Source of the DNA: Phytohabitans houttuyneae
GTDB lineage: Bacteria; Actinomycetota; Actinomycetes; Mycobacteriales; Micromonosporaceae
Length of the DNA stretch: 64,000 bases
Assembly (NCBI RefSeq): GCF_011764425.1
Contig: NZ_BLPF01000001.1
Span: forward strand, 2,409,001-2,473,000
Reading direction: 5' to 3'
Positions 8,330-20,300 of the stretch are shown piece after piece (position 1 is the stretch's first letter; every line of letters starts with the position of its first letter). The position numbers were made by a program, and so were the translations under genes. The notes beneath the pieces are model-generated. The model was not told the DNA's origin. It ran no database searches and worked only from the letters and a program-made list of their open reading frames with translations.

Positions 8330-10337
8330 CTAGCCCTCCCCTCCGGTCGGCGTCGCCAGCTCACCGGCCATGGCGTCGGTCGCGCCGGTCGCGCGCTTGA
8401 TCCACAGCCTGATCCCCTCGTCGAGTTGGGGGTCTTTGGCGAGCCAGGTGTCGATGGTCTTTTTGAGGATGGTGGCGTTTCGTGGGTTGGTGAGGTCGAA
8501 TTTGCGGCGTAGGAGTGGGTAGCGGAGCCAGACGTGTAGGTAGAGGTCGTCCAGGCCGGTCGGGTTGAGTTGTTCGGCGAGTTTGGTGATGTGTGCCGGG
8601 TCGCGTTCGAACGGTTTCGTGGTGCGCGGCAACGGCTGGGTCGACTGGTACCGGGCGGCGTTGGTGAACGTGATCCGGTGCTGGTTGAGGTAGGCGAACG
8701 GCAGGTTCTTCCGTAGACAGAAGTTGATCGCCTGCGGGATGGTGTCGATGATCGGCTCGCCTTTGTCGTTCAACGACGTGTTACACAGCAGCGGCACCCC
8801 GGTCGCTTCAGCAAAACCGGTCAGGATCTGATGCAGGACCGGATCCTGCCGCGCGGTCAGGGTCTGCACCCGCGCCGACCGGTCCAGATGCGCGATCGCC
8901 GGCACCAGATGCTCACGGTCACCGCGGACGGTAAAGGTCTCCAACATGTAGGGCGAGGGCCGCGGGTTTTCGAACCAGTCGGCGTGGTCCTCTTCCCGGA
9001 TGATCGGAGCGACCGGCCGCCACCACTGCCGCTGCTTGAGCCGGTTCAACTCGTCCTTCGAGGCCAACCGGGTCGGATCAGCCAGGATCGACCGGTGCCC
9101 CAGCGCCCGCGGGCCCAGCTCGGCACGCCCGTCCAACCACACCACCGCCGCACCCGACCGCAAATCCGCGACCACGTCCGCCACACTGGCCGGCCGAACC
9201 TCCGCGATGAACCCCTCAAAACCAGCCAACGCGGCAGTCACATCAACGTCTTCGTGTCCGACGTAGGCGCCCGGGAAACGGAACGAAAAATCCGTACCAC
9301 AACGGCGGAAGAACGCGCCCAACGCGATACCCAAAGACTGGCCGCTATCGTCCACACACGGCGGTGTCAACAACCGCGCAAACCCGTACCTGTCCATCAA
9401 CGCACTATTCGTCGGACAGTTCAACGCGAACCCACCAGCCAACGCCAAAGCCGTAACACCCGGATCAATACCGAACCGGTCACACGCCTCATCAATATTC
9501 CGCTCCATCACCGCAAGCGAAATCCGCTGGATCTCCTTCATCACCGCACTCATCACCTGCTCCTCAGGCGTGAACCGATGATCCGGCACCCAACCAGCCT
9601 CCACCACCGCATCATGCAAACGCCCAACAAAACGCTCACACTCAACCAAAAGCGTCGCCGCCCGACCAGAAAACGACAACTCCCGCAACGCCTCGTCCCG
9701 CAACCCACCCACATCAGCATCACACGACGCCGCCGAAGCCAACGCCATCAACGTACCCTCACGCAAACCAAACCGATGACGCGCCGCCGTAAACAACCGC
9801 GCCGGCGAACCCACCGAAAACCAAGAAACCTTGTCGGGAGATTGGCCGGGAGAAAAGTACGCACCGGCGAACGAGGACCTGTAATCCGCCCTGGCCAGCA
9901 CGGAGTCCGGTCCGCCGTCGACCGCCATCGCCAGCACGGGCATCGACCGGGTCACCTCGGTGTCCAGCAGCGCGCAGCTGAAAATGTGCGCCAGGCTGTG
10001 CGGCGGGAGGTCGACATCGGCGTAGTCACCGCTCACATCCACATAGCGGTCGCCGCCTATCCCGGGTGTCCCCCAAAACTCGACCACGTCGCCGACATCG
10101 ACCCCTACCGACGCCAACAACGACGCCACCAGCCCGTCACCCGACACCTCGTCGGCCACCGCCGCCCCATGACGACGCCACCCCGACAACCGCTCGACCG
10201 GCCAATAACCCACCAACCGCACCACACCCCCGACTTCTGCCACAAAGACACGTTGTTGTCGTGGCGGGCGCGGAGGTTGAGGACGTAAGGCAGCCCGGGG
10301 GCGTCAGGTATGTCGAAACGTAGTAGCCGTCCCTCAT
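8330..10337 (-). CDS. O-carbamoyltransferase, copy 2, frameshifted at two sites
   Basis: Same family and motifs as copy 1: PPHSLAHIFSCALL, LAGGFALNCPTN, GRAELGPRALGHRSIL, CNTSLNDKGEPIIDT. The intact body runs from the GTG at 10243 (MAEVGGVV). The true N-terminus probably begins at ATG 10337 (MRDGYYVSTYLTPPG), continues as LPYVLNLRARHDNN after one missing G in the run near 10294, and joins the body after another missing G at 10243/10244. The second break is at the same place as in copy 1. HDNN fits the conserved HD of the family's N-terminus. The C-terminus ends in ATPTGGEG, unlike copy 1. It is the first gene of the four-gene minus-strand operon, and the divergent P450 lies upstream. Confidence 0.85.
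8424..9830. repeat. 1407-bp near-perfect direct repeat, copy 2 (inside carbamoyltransferase 2)
   Basis: Partner of 6171-7577. A second, shorter identical patch of about 60 bp occurs near the N-terminal ends (about 7937-7995 and 10197-10255) and contains the shared frameshift site. Between the two identical patches the copies are clearly diverged. Confidence 0.95.
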
Positions 10338-10502
10338 CGCTTCGCCCCCAGAAGAGTCGCCCCAGAAGAAAGGAATCCACTGTTTACTTTATCGAGCGAC
10401 ACCTTTTGACAGCCGTCACTAGATCCAGGGACAGCCCCGAACGGTGGCCTCTGGTTAGGTGAATCCGACACCGATTCCGGCTGCCGCGGCCGATCCTCCG
10501 GA
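10338..10502. promoter_or_regulatory. Divergent promoter region between carbamoyltransferase operon and P450
   Basis: 165 bp between divergent starts, more AT-rich than its surroundings (for example tgtttactttatcgag at 10381). A TTGACA sits at 10406-10411 on the plus strand, but I see no good -10 hexamer at normal spacing. On the minus strand, ATAAAGTAAAC is a candidate -10 area. It is the only apparent place for promoters of both transcription units. I saw no clear operator palindrome. Confidence 0.4.
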
Positions 10503-11684
10503 ATGGAATGCGCCGTGAACATTGACATGCTCAGCGATTACACCGGCGTCGACGTGGCGGACACTTTTCGCCAGATCGCCGAAGCCGGTCAGGACATCGT
10601 CGATGCCCAAACCGGAGAGCTGATCATCGTGCGGCACCGGGAGGTGCGTGCGCTGCTTCCCGCCGCCGGACTGACGACCAAGCGTCCGCAACGCGACCTG
10701 TTGGCCCTCGACTCGCTGCCGCCGGCCGCGCGGGAGATCCAGCTGGCGATGAAGGCCCACTACGCCCGGTGGCCACTGTTTTCGGACGGCGACTACCACC
10801 GGCGCCTCCGGCGGTACCTGACCAGGTCGATGACCGACATCGTCGAGGTCGTGGCCGGCAATGCCGCTGACCATCTCCGGGAGGCGCAGCGGCAGACCGC
10901 CGGCAGCTCGTTCTCCTGGCTGGAGCGGGTCGCGGAGCCCATCGCGGCGTCGCTGGTCGGCACCATTCTGGACGTTCACGCGGACGAGGCGGCGGTGCTC
11001 ATCGACCGGGCGACGGTGATCGTCCGTGAGCTCGCCTGGCCGATCCTGGACGACGCCCGGGCGGCCGACGCCGTCACGGCGCAGCGGGATCTCGCCAGCT
11101 GGCTTGAGCGCGCCCTGCCGTCGGCGCAGGGCTCCACCCGCTACCTGCGCGCGCTGCGCGCCATCGCCGACGACCCGGCACTCGGGTTCGAGTCGGCATC
11201 GGCCACCCTCGCCCAGACGATCACCGGCGCGTACGACCCGCTCGTCTCGGTCCTCGGCACCCTCGCACTCACCGTCGGGCCGCGGGAGTTGGCCGCGCTG
11301 GCGCCCGAGACGATCGCCGAGGAAGTGCTCCGGCTCGCCACCCCGTTCCGCTTCGCGCGCCGTTTCACCACCGAGCCGGCGCGGCTGGCCGGTCACGAGG
11401 TCCCGGCCGAGACAAGGATCTTCCTCGGCCTCGCGGCGGCCAACCTGGACCCCCGGGCCTTTCCCGACCCCACGTCCCTTGCCGCGCGGCAGAGCCCGCA
11501 CGTCGCGTTCGGCCTCGGCCGCCACTACTGCCTCGGCGCCGACGCGGTGCGGAGCTGCCTCGTGGGGGTTGTGGGCGCGCTCGTCGAGGCGCGGGCCGCG
11601 TTCACCGCGCACCACGTCGCGTACGCGCCGGAGCTGTCGATCCTGCGGTTCACCGCGATGGACGGGAGCTGGCGGGCGTATTGA
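10503..11684 (+). CDS. Cytochrome P450
   Basis: 393 residues, the normal length of a bacterial soluble P450. The heme loop FGLGRHYCLGA gives the thiolate Cys343, and the K-helix ExxR is in EEVLRL. The I-helix stretch ITGAYDPLVSV has the acidic residue but Pro where the oxygen-activating Thr usually stands. ATG 10503 was chosen; GTG 10515 and ATG 10527 are alternatives, since no strong ribosome site decides. It opens the plus-strand unit followed by an AMP ligase and a carrier protein, so the substrate may be a carrier-bound acyl or aminoacyl group. Redox partners are not encoded in the window. The call as P450 is firm; the substrate is inference. Confidence 0.93.
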   Translation: MECAVNIDMLSDYTGVDVADTFRQIAEAGQDIVDAQTGELIIVRHREVRALLPAAGLTTKRPQRDLLALDSLPPAAREIQLAMKAHYARWPLFSDGDYHRRLRRYLTRSMTDIVEVVAGNAADHLREAQRQTAGSSFSWLERVAEPIAASLVGTILDVHADEAAVLIDRATVIVRELAWPILDDARAADAVTAQRDLASWLERALPSAQGSTRYLRALRAIADDPALGFESASATLAQTITGAYDPLVSVLGTLALTVGPRELAALAPETIAEEVLRLATPFRFARRFTTEPARLAGHEVPAETRIFLGLAAANLDPRAFPDPTSLAARQSPHVAFGLGRHYCLGADAVRSCLVGVVGALVEARAAFTAHHVAYAPELSILRFTAMDGSWRAY

Positions 11685-11779
11685 GCCACACGAGGGCCGC
11701 GGCGGCAACCAGTCGCATGAACCTGCGACAAGTCGGCGACCGGCGGGCGTGGTGTGCTGCTGGGCGTGAGGGCTGAGCC

Positions 11780-13297
11780 ATGACCCGGACGGGGGCGCAT
11801 ACTCTGCCGGCGATGCTGGCGGCCAGGGCGGACCTGGAGCCGGACCGGGTGGCCATCGAGACCTTCGGCGTCGGCACGCTCACCTTCGCCCAGTGGCGCG
11901 GTGCCGTCGACACGGCGGCTGGCGGGCTGCTCGAGTCGGGCCTGCGCCGCGGCGATCGGGTGGGGCTGCTCTTCACGAGCCGGGACTGGATCGAGTACGC
12001 CATCGCCTACTGCGCGGTCCAGCGCGCCGGTGGCGTCTGCGTGCCCTGCCCCGAGCAGGCTCCCGCCGCCGACCTGCGGTACCTGCTCGACCACTGCGGC
12101 GCGGTGGGAGTGCTGCATTCCGCGCAGCATCCCGCGCCGGAGGTGACCTCGTGGCGGCGTACCCTCGCGGACCTGCAGGGGCCGCCCGATCGCGCCGGCA
12201 GCGTGCGCCTGAACGCGGGCGACCTCGCCCAGATCCTTTACACATCCGGGACCACCGGGCGCCCGAAAGGCGTGGCGGCGAGCCACCGAAACCTTGTCGC
12301 CGGTGCGGCGGCGCGCGGCGGGCGCCGGCCGCTGGCACACTCCGAACACTTCCTGCACGCGTTTCCGATCGGGACGAACGCCGGCCAGACCATGCTGGTC
12401 AACGCGCTGGACGCCAAGCCGGCGGCGTTGACGCTGCCGCACTTCACGCCGGCGCGCTTCGCACGGCTTGCCGAGGCGTACCGCGTCGGTTCGATCTTCG
12501 TCGTGCCGGCGATGGCGATCGAGCTGATCAACTCGGGCGCACTCACCGGACGTGACCTGTCCGCCGTACGGCTGCTGGGTTCGACCGCCGCGCCGCTGCC
12601 GCCGTCCGTCGCGGCCACGCTCGCCGGCCTCCTGCCCCGCGCAGTCATCGTCAACTACTACACCTCCACCGAAGCCGCACCCGCCCATACAGCGATGATC
12701 TTCGACCCCAAGCGCCCCGACTCGGTCGGCCGCCCGATCGCGGAGGGGCTGATGATCAGGGGTACCGACGGCGAGCCGCTGCCAACCGGCGAGGTCGGCG
12801 ACGTCTGGCTGCGCAACCGCCACTCCCGCCACTACTTCCGGGACGAGGCCGCCAGCCAGGCCGTCTTCCAGGACGGCTGGGTACGGATGGGCGACCGCGG
12901 CCGGGTCGACGGCGAGGGCTTCCTCTACCTGACCGACCGCGACCCCGACGTCATCAAAGCCGGTGCGCACAAGGTGTCCACCCTGCACGTGGAAGCCGCG
13001 CTCTTCGAACATCCGGACGTGCTCGACGCCGCCGTGCTGGGCGTGCCACATCCGGTGCTGGGCACGGCCGTCGCCACCGCGATCGTCGCGCGGTCACCGC
13101 TGCGCGCCAGCGACCTGCGCGCATTCCTGCTGGACCGGCTCGCGCCGTACGAGGTGCCGGCCCACGTCGTCTTCGTCGACCAGCTCCCCCGCAACCCCGC
13201 TGGCAAGGTCGTCAAGAGGCACCTCTCCCCGCTCTTCACGCCGGAAGGCGAGCAGGCGGGCGCGGCGGTGCGAAGGAGTGTCCACGTTGAACGATGA
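11780..13297 (+). CDS. AMP-forming acyl/aminoacyl ligase (adenylation enzyme)
   Basis: 505 residues of the ANL superfamily. Motifs: ILYTSGTTGRPKG (A3), VNYYTSTEAAP (A5 position, where YGxTE is more usual), GDRGRVDGEGFLYLTDR (A7/A8 region), IKAGAHKV, and PRNPAGKVVKR with the catalytic Lys. It lacks a carrier domain, but the next gene encodes one and overlaps it by 11 bp, which suggests that the ligase activates an acid and loads that carrier. About 95 bp separate it from the P450. It is a second ligase-ACP pair in addition to 4719-8326. The substrate cannot be read from the sequence. Confidence 0.9.
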   Translation: MTRTGAHTLPAMLAARADLEPDRVAIETFGVGTLTFAQWRGAVDTAAGGLLESGLRRGDRVGLLFTSRDWIEYAIAYCAVQRAGGVCVPCPEQAPAADLRYLLDHCGAVGVLHSAQHPAPEVTSWRRTLADLQGPPDRAGSVRLNAGDLAQILYTSGTTGRPKGVAASHRNLVAGAAARGGRRPLAHSEHFLHAFPIGTNAGQTMLVNALDAKPAALTLPHFTPARFARLAEAYRVGSIFVVPAMAIELINSGALTGRDLSAVRLLGSTAAPLPPSVAATLAGLLPRAVIVNYYTSTEAAPAHTAMIFDPKRPDSVGRPIAEGLMIRGTDGEPLPTGEVGDVWLRNRHSRHYFRDEAASQAVFQDGWVRMGDRGRVDGEGFLYLTDRDPDVIKAGAHKVSTLHVEAALFEHPDVLDAAVLGVPHPVLGTAVATAIVARSPLRASDLRAFLLDRLAPYEVPAHVVFVDQLPRNPAGKVVKRHLSPLFTPEGEQAGAAVRRSVHVER

Positions 13298-13547
13298 GCG
13301 CCGAAGGCTGGCCGACCTTGTCGTCGCCGCCACCGACGGGGAGATCAGCCTCGAGGACGCTCTGGCGGCGGAAGTCCCGTTCAGCGCCCTGGGCATGACC
13401 TCGCTGGGCATCATGCGGCTGATCGACGCGATCGAGGACGACTTCGGCATCGAGCTGGACCTCACCGCGGAGGTGCCGGTCGCGCTCACGCAGACCGTCG
13501 ACTCCATCGCCGTCTACCTCGCCGAGGTCTCCGCCGCCGGCCGCTGA
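13287..13547 (+). CDS. Acyl/peptidyl carrier protein paired with the upstream ligase
   Basis: 86 residues beginning MNDERRRLADLV. The carrier motif SALGMTSLGIM gives phosphopantetheine Ser39. A TTG start at 13287 is chosen because AAGGAG lies about eight bases upstream (13273-13278). The in-frame GTG 13278 would overlap that site. The gene overlaps the ligase stop at 13295-13297, so translation is probably coupled and amounts matched. It ends 24 bp before the convergent NRPS gene. Likely role: hold the ligase-activated unit for the P450 or for the first condensation domain. Confidence 0.85.
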   Translation: MNDERRRLADLVVAATDGEISLEDALAAEVPFSALGMTSLGIMRLIDAIEDDFGIELDLTAEVPVALTQTVDSIAVYLAEVSAAGR

Positions 13548-13571
13548 CCCCGGCCCGCGGTCCCGCACCGG

Positions 13572-16569
<2,998 letters not shown>

Positions 16570-16583
<14 letters not shown>

Positions 16584-17355
16584 GAACCCTCCTCGTCGAG
16601 ATCCTGGCCAGGTCGGTTGCCACGTCGGCGAGGATGCGAGCCCCGTGCTCGGCCAGAAACAGGTGACCGCCGGTGAACGTGCGCAGCCGGTACGCCCCGG
16701 TCGTGTGGTGCTCCCACGCCGCGACGTCGGCCACGTCCACCTCCGAGTCGTCGACGGCGGCGAAGCAGGTCAAGGGCGTATCGAGGGGTGCCTGCGGCCG
16801 GTGCGGGTGGCGTTCGCACAGCTCCAGGTCGACCCGGGTGATGCCGGCAAACGCCAGCAACAGCTCGGGATCGCGGATCGCCACCGGGGAGTCGCCGGCT
16901 CCCTCCAGCAGGCGGGCCACGAACTCGTCGTCGGGCAGGCGGCTCATCGGGCCGCGTTTGGGCGGCCGGCCGGGTGCGCGGTGTGCGGAGACGAACAGGT
17001 GGACCGGCAGCGCTGCCCCGCGCCGGCGCAGCAGTCGGGTCAGCTCCACCGCGACGAGCGCGCCCATGCTGTGCCCGAAGAAGGCGAAGGGCCGGTCCAT
17101 CAGGGCGGCGAGGCCGTCCGCGCAGGCCTCGACGTACGGCTCGATCCGCCGGATCAGCCCTTCCCTGGCGCGCGTCTCCCGGCCCGGCGGCTGCACCGCC
17201 CACACCTCGGCCGCCAGCTCGTCCGGCAACCGCCACCCGGCGTAGGTGGAGGCGCCGGCACCGGCGTACGGGAAGCCGAACAGCCGGAGCGCCGGAGCGG
17301 GGTGGCGCGGCTGGTAGGTCTGTGCCCAGCCGCCCACCGTCTCCACCGCGATCAC
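16570..17355 (-). CDS. Type II thioesterase (Ser nucleophile)
   Basis: 261 residues. LRLFGFPYAGAG, WAVQPPGRETR and FFGHSMGAL (GxSxG, Ser96) are typical of external thioesterases that clear stalled or wrongly primed carrier domains. A C-terminal GGHLFLAEH supplies the His. It is the only one of the three type II enzymes here with the usual Ser. A GTG start at 17355 overlaps the PKS stop (GTGA), and its stop overlaps the start of the downstream NRPS gene. Editing of the PKS/NRPS carriers is the likely job. Confidence 0.92.
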
Positions 17356-20300
17356 TCCAGCCCCCGGTCCCGGAGCGCGGCACAGAGGTCGCCGAACGTG
17401 CGGGACTCCAGGAGCAGGCCCACCCGCAGGTCTGCGCCGAACTCCTCGCGGATCAGCGCCATCAGCTCGATCGCACTCAGCGAGTTGCCGCCGGATTCGA
17501 AGAAGTCCTGGTCGGGTCGGATGTCGGTCGCGCCGAGGGCCTGCTGCCAGAGCGCGAGCAGGCGGCCCTCAAGTCCTTCCGCGACGGGTGCCGGTGCGAC
17601 CGGCGCGATTTGCGCAGCGGGCGCCGACTCGCGTGCCGGGGGCACCGGCTCGCGCGGCGGGAGCGCCGGCTCGCGCACCCCCGGCGCGGGTACGGACGCG
17701 AGCGGTGCGGGTGCGCCGGACACGAACGGGCGGACCAGCACGTGCCCTGTCACGCCGGCGTCGAGCAGCCGGAACATGATGTCGACGCCGGTGTCGGAGG
17801 GCAGCCCGTCCCGGGCCGGTGCCGCCGCGGGCTGCGTGGCGTGCGACGGCGCCGACGCGGCCTTCGCGGACGCCGTCAGCCGCTGCTCGTCAACCATGAT
17901 CATCGTGAAGCCGGTGATGGTGGCGAGTACCGTGCCGTCGTCGTCGATCAGGTCGATGTCGCCGGACGGCGTCTCGGCCGGGGCGGCCGTGTCGCGACGG
18001 GCATGGGCGTGGAAGCGCGCCGGCAGCGAGCCGTACACGACGAGCCGCTGGTAGTGGAACGGCACCGACGACGCTTGCTCCGGAGTACGCACGCCGGCCG
18101 CGGTCGCCGTGTCCAGCAACGCCGGATGCAGGCTGTGCCCGGCGACCTCGTCCCGGTACGGCGCCGGCAGCTCGATGCACAGCAGCCGCTCGTCGGGCAG
18201 CGCGAGCAGGTCGGCGATGTTGTCCCACCGCGGGCTCAGCTTGAGCAGCCGGCTCTTGGTCTGCCCCCGCGGGCGGCCACCTGGAGCGCCGGCGGCCGTA
18301 AACCGCCGCCGCAGCGATGCCAGGTCCACCCGTTCCGGCGTGCCTTCGACCGCCCGTATCCGACCTGTCGCGTGCACCGTCCAGGCCCCGCCGTCGCCGG
18401 CGGGCCGGGACTCCATGCGCAGGTCGTGCCGCCCGTCGACCGGCCCGAAGGTGATCCGCAGCGTCCGGGGAGCCCGGTCCAGCAGCGGCGTGTGAAACAC
18501 CATGTCCGAAAGCTCGATCGGGGCCGCACCGCGCACGACCTGCTCGCGGTACGCGGTGACGGCCAGGTCGATGTAGGCGGTCGCCGGCAGCAACGGCATC
18601 CGGCCGACGCGGTGCTCGTCCAGCACCCAGTCCGTCGCGGATCCCATCTCGCGCTTGACCACCACGGCGGGGCCGGCCTCCGGCGCCGCGGCCTGACCCG
18701 AGTCCAGCTGCCGGACCGCGCGGTGCAAGGTGGCGATGTCGACGTCACCGGTGGCCGCCATGCCGGCGTCGCGCCAGACCGGCCAGCCGATGCTGAGGGC
18801 ACCGCTGGCGGCCCCCTCGACGGCGACGCCGTCCAGAAAGGCGTTCGCGGCGGCGTAGTCGGCGCCGCCGACGAGCCCTTCGACCGCTGCCCGGCTGGAG
18901 AAGTAGACGGTGAAGTCGGGCGCGGGCCGGTCCGCGAAGACAGCGGCCAGGTTGGCGGTACCCGCCGTCTTGGGGGCGAGGACGGCTTTCGCGTCCGCCG
19001 GCTCGCGGAACGCCAGCATGCGTTCGCCCGGCACCCCGGCGAGATGGAACACACCCGCCACGGGGCCGAACCGGCTGGTGACGTCTTCGACGGTCTGGCG
19101 CAGGCCTTCGAGGTCCGTCACGTCGCACGGGTAGACCCGCACCTGCGCGCCACAGTCGGCAAGTGCGGCCAGCTCCGCCTCGTCGACGCCGTCGTTGCCG
19201 CGGCGCCCGAGCAGGGCGAGGCGCGGCTGCAGGCCGGTGGCCGCCAGTCCTCTGGCCACCTCGAGGCCGAGCCCTCCGGTACCTCCGGCGATCAGATAGA
19301 CGCCGCGCTCGCGCAGCGCGCGGCCGGTCGCCGGGGGCAGCGGCAGCGGCAGCTCCGTGGGGAGCCATCGGCGGTTGCCCCGCAACGCGACCACCGGCGC
19401 CGTCGTGCCGAAGGCGATCTCCGATGCCAGCTCCGACACCGGTACCCGTCCGGTCGCGTCGATCGCCGTGCACGCCGTCCGCGGCGACTCGGCGGCGACC
19501 GTGCGGAACAGCCCGTGCAGCGCCACCCTGGCGGGCATGACCCGCTCGCCGCCGGACACGTCGACCGAGTGGCTGGTGAGCAGCACCAGCCGCGGCTGGA
19601 CGGTCCACTGGTTGGAGGTCACGACCAGCCGGCTCAGCGCCATGAGGCTGTAGAACCCGTGCTTGAGCTGGGCGTCGAGTGGCTCGTCCGGTTCGGCGCC
19701 GTACGTGGCGGCGTGCACCAGCACGTCCGGCACGCGGCCCGCGTCGGCGAGGCGGGCCAGGACCGACTCCAGGTCCGCCTGCTCTCCCGGCCGCACGCGG
19801 AAGCCGTCACCACCTTCGGCGTACCCGTCACCGGGGCGCACCGCGACAGGTTGCAGGCCCGCCCGGCGTACCGCCAGCAGCACGTCGATCGCGGCGGGCG
19901 GAGCGGCGGGGAGGATCACCAGCGCACGCTCGCCGGACCGCCCGGACGTGTCGCCGGTGCGCTCTCCCTCCACCCACCGCACGGTGCTCACCGGCGCCGC
20001 CGGTGCCTCGACCGGCGCGGGCACGGCCTCGACCCGAGCGGGCGCCACGTCGCCGGCCTGAACCGGCGCGGTCTCGACCGGCAGGTCGGCCCAGTGCCGG
20101 TCGCGGGCGTACGGATAGCCGGGCAGCGGGACCCGCACCGCCGGCGGCGGCATCTCCGCGTGGGACCAGTTCACCGGGCATCCCGACAGCCACAGCCGGG
20201 CGGCGGCGGTGAGCACGTCGGCCCGGTCGCCGGGCCCGTCGCCCAGCGTGGCAACGGTCCTGGCACTGCTGGCGTGCGGACTATGCCGGGCCAGACCGGT

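Noticed and set aside
7798-8364. A separate 188-residue protein overlapping the ACP and carbamoyltransferase N-terminus
   Set aside because: It is a mixture of frames: its middle encodes the true start of carbamoyltransferase 1, and the rest is out-of-frame ACP and carbamoyltransferase sequence.
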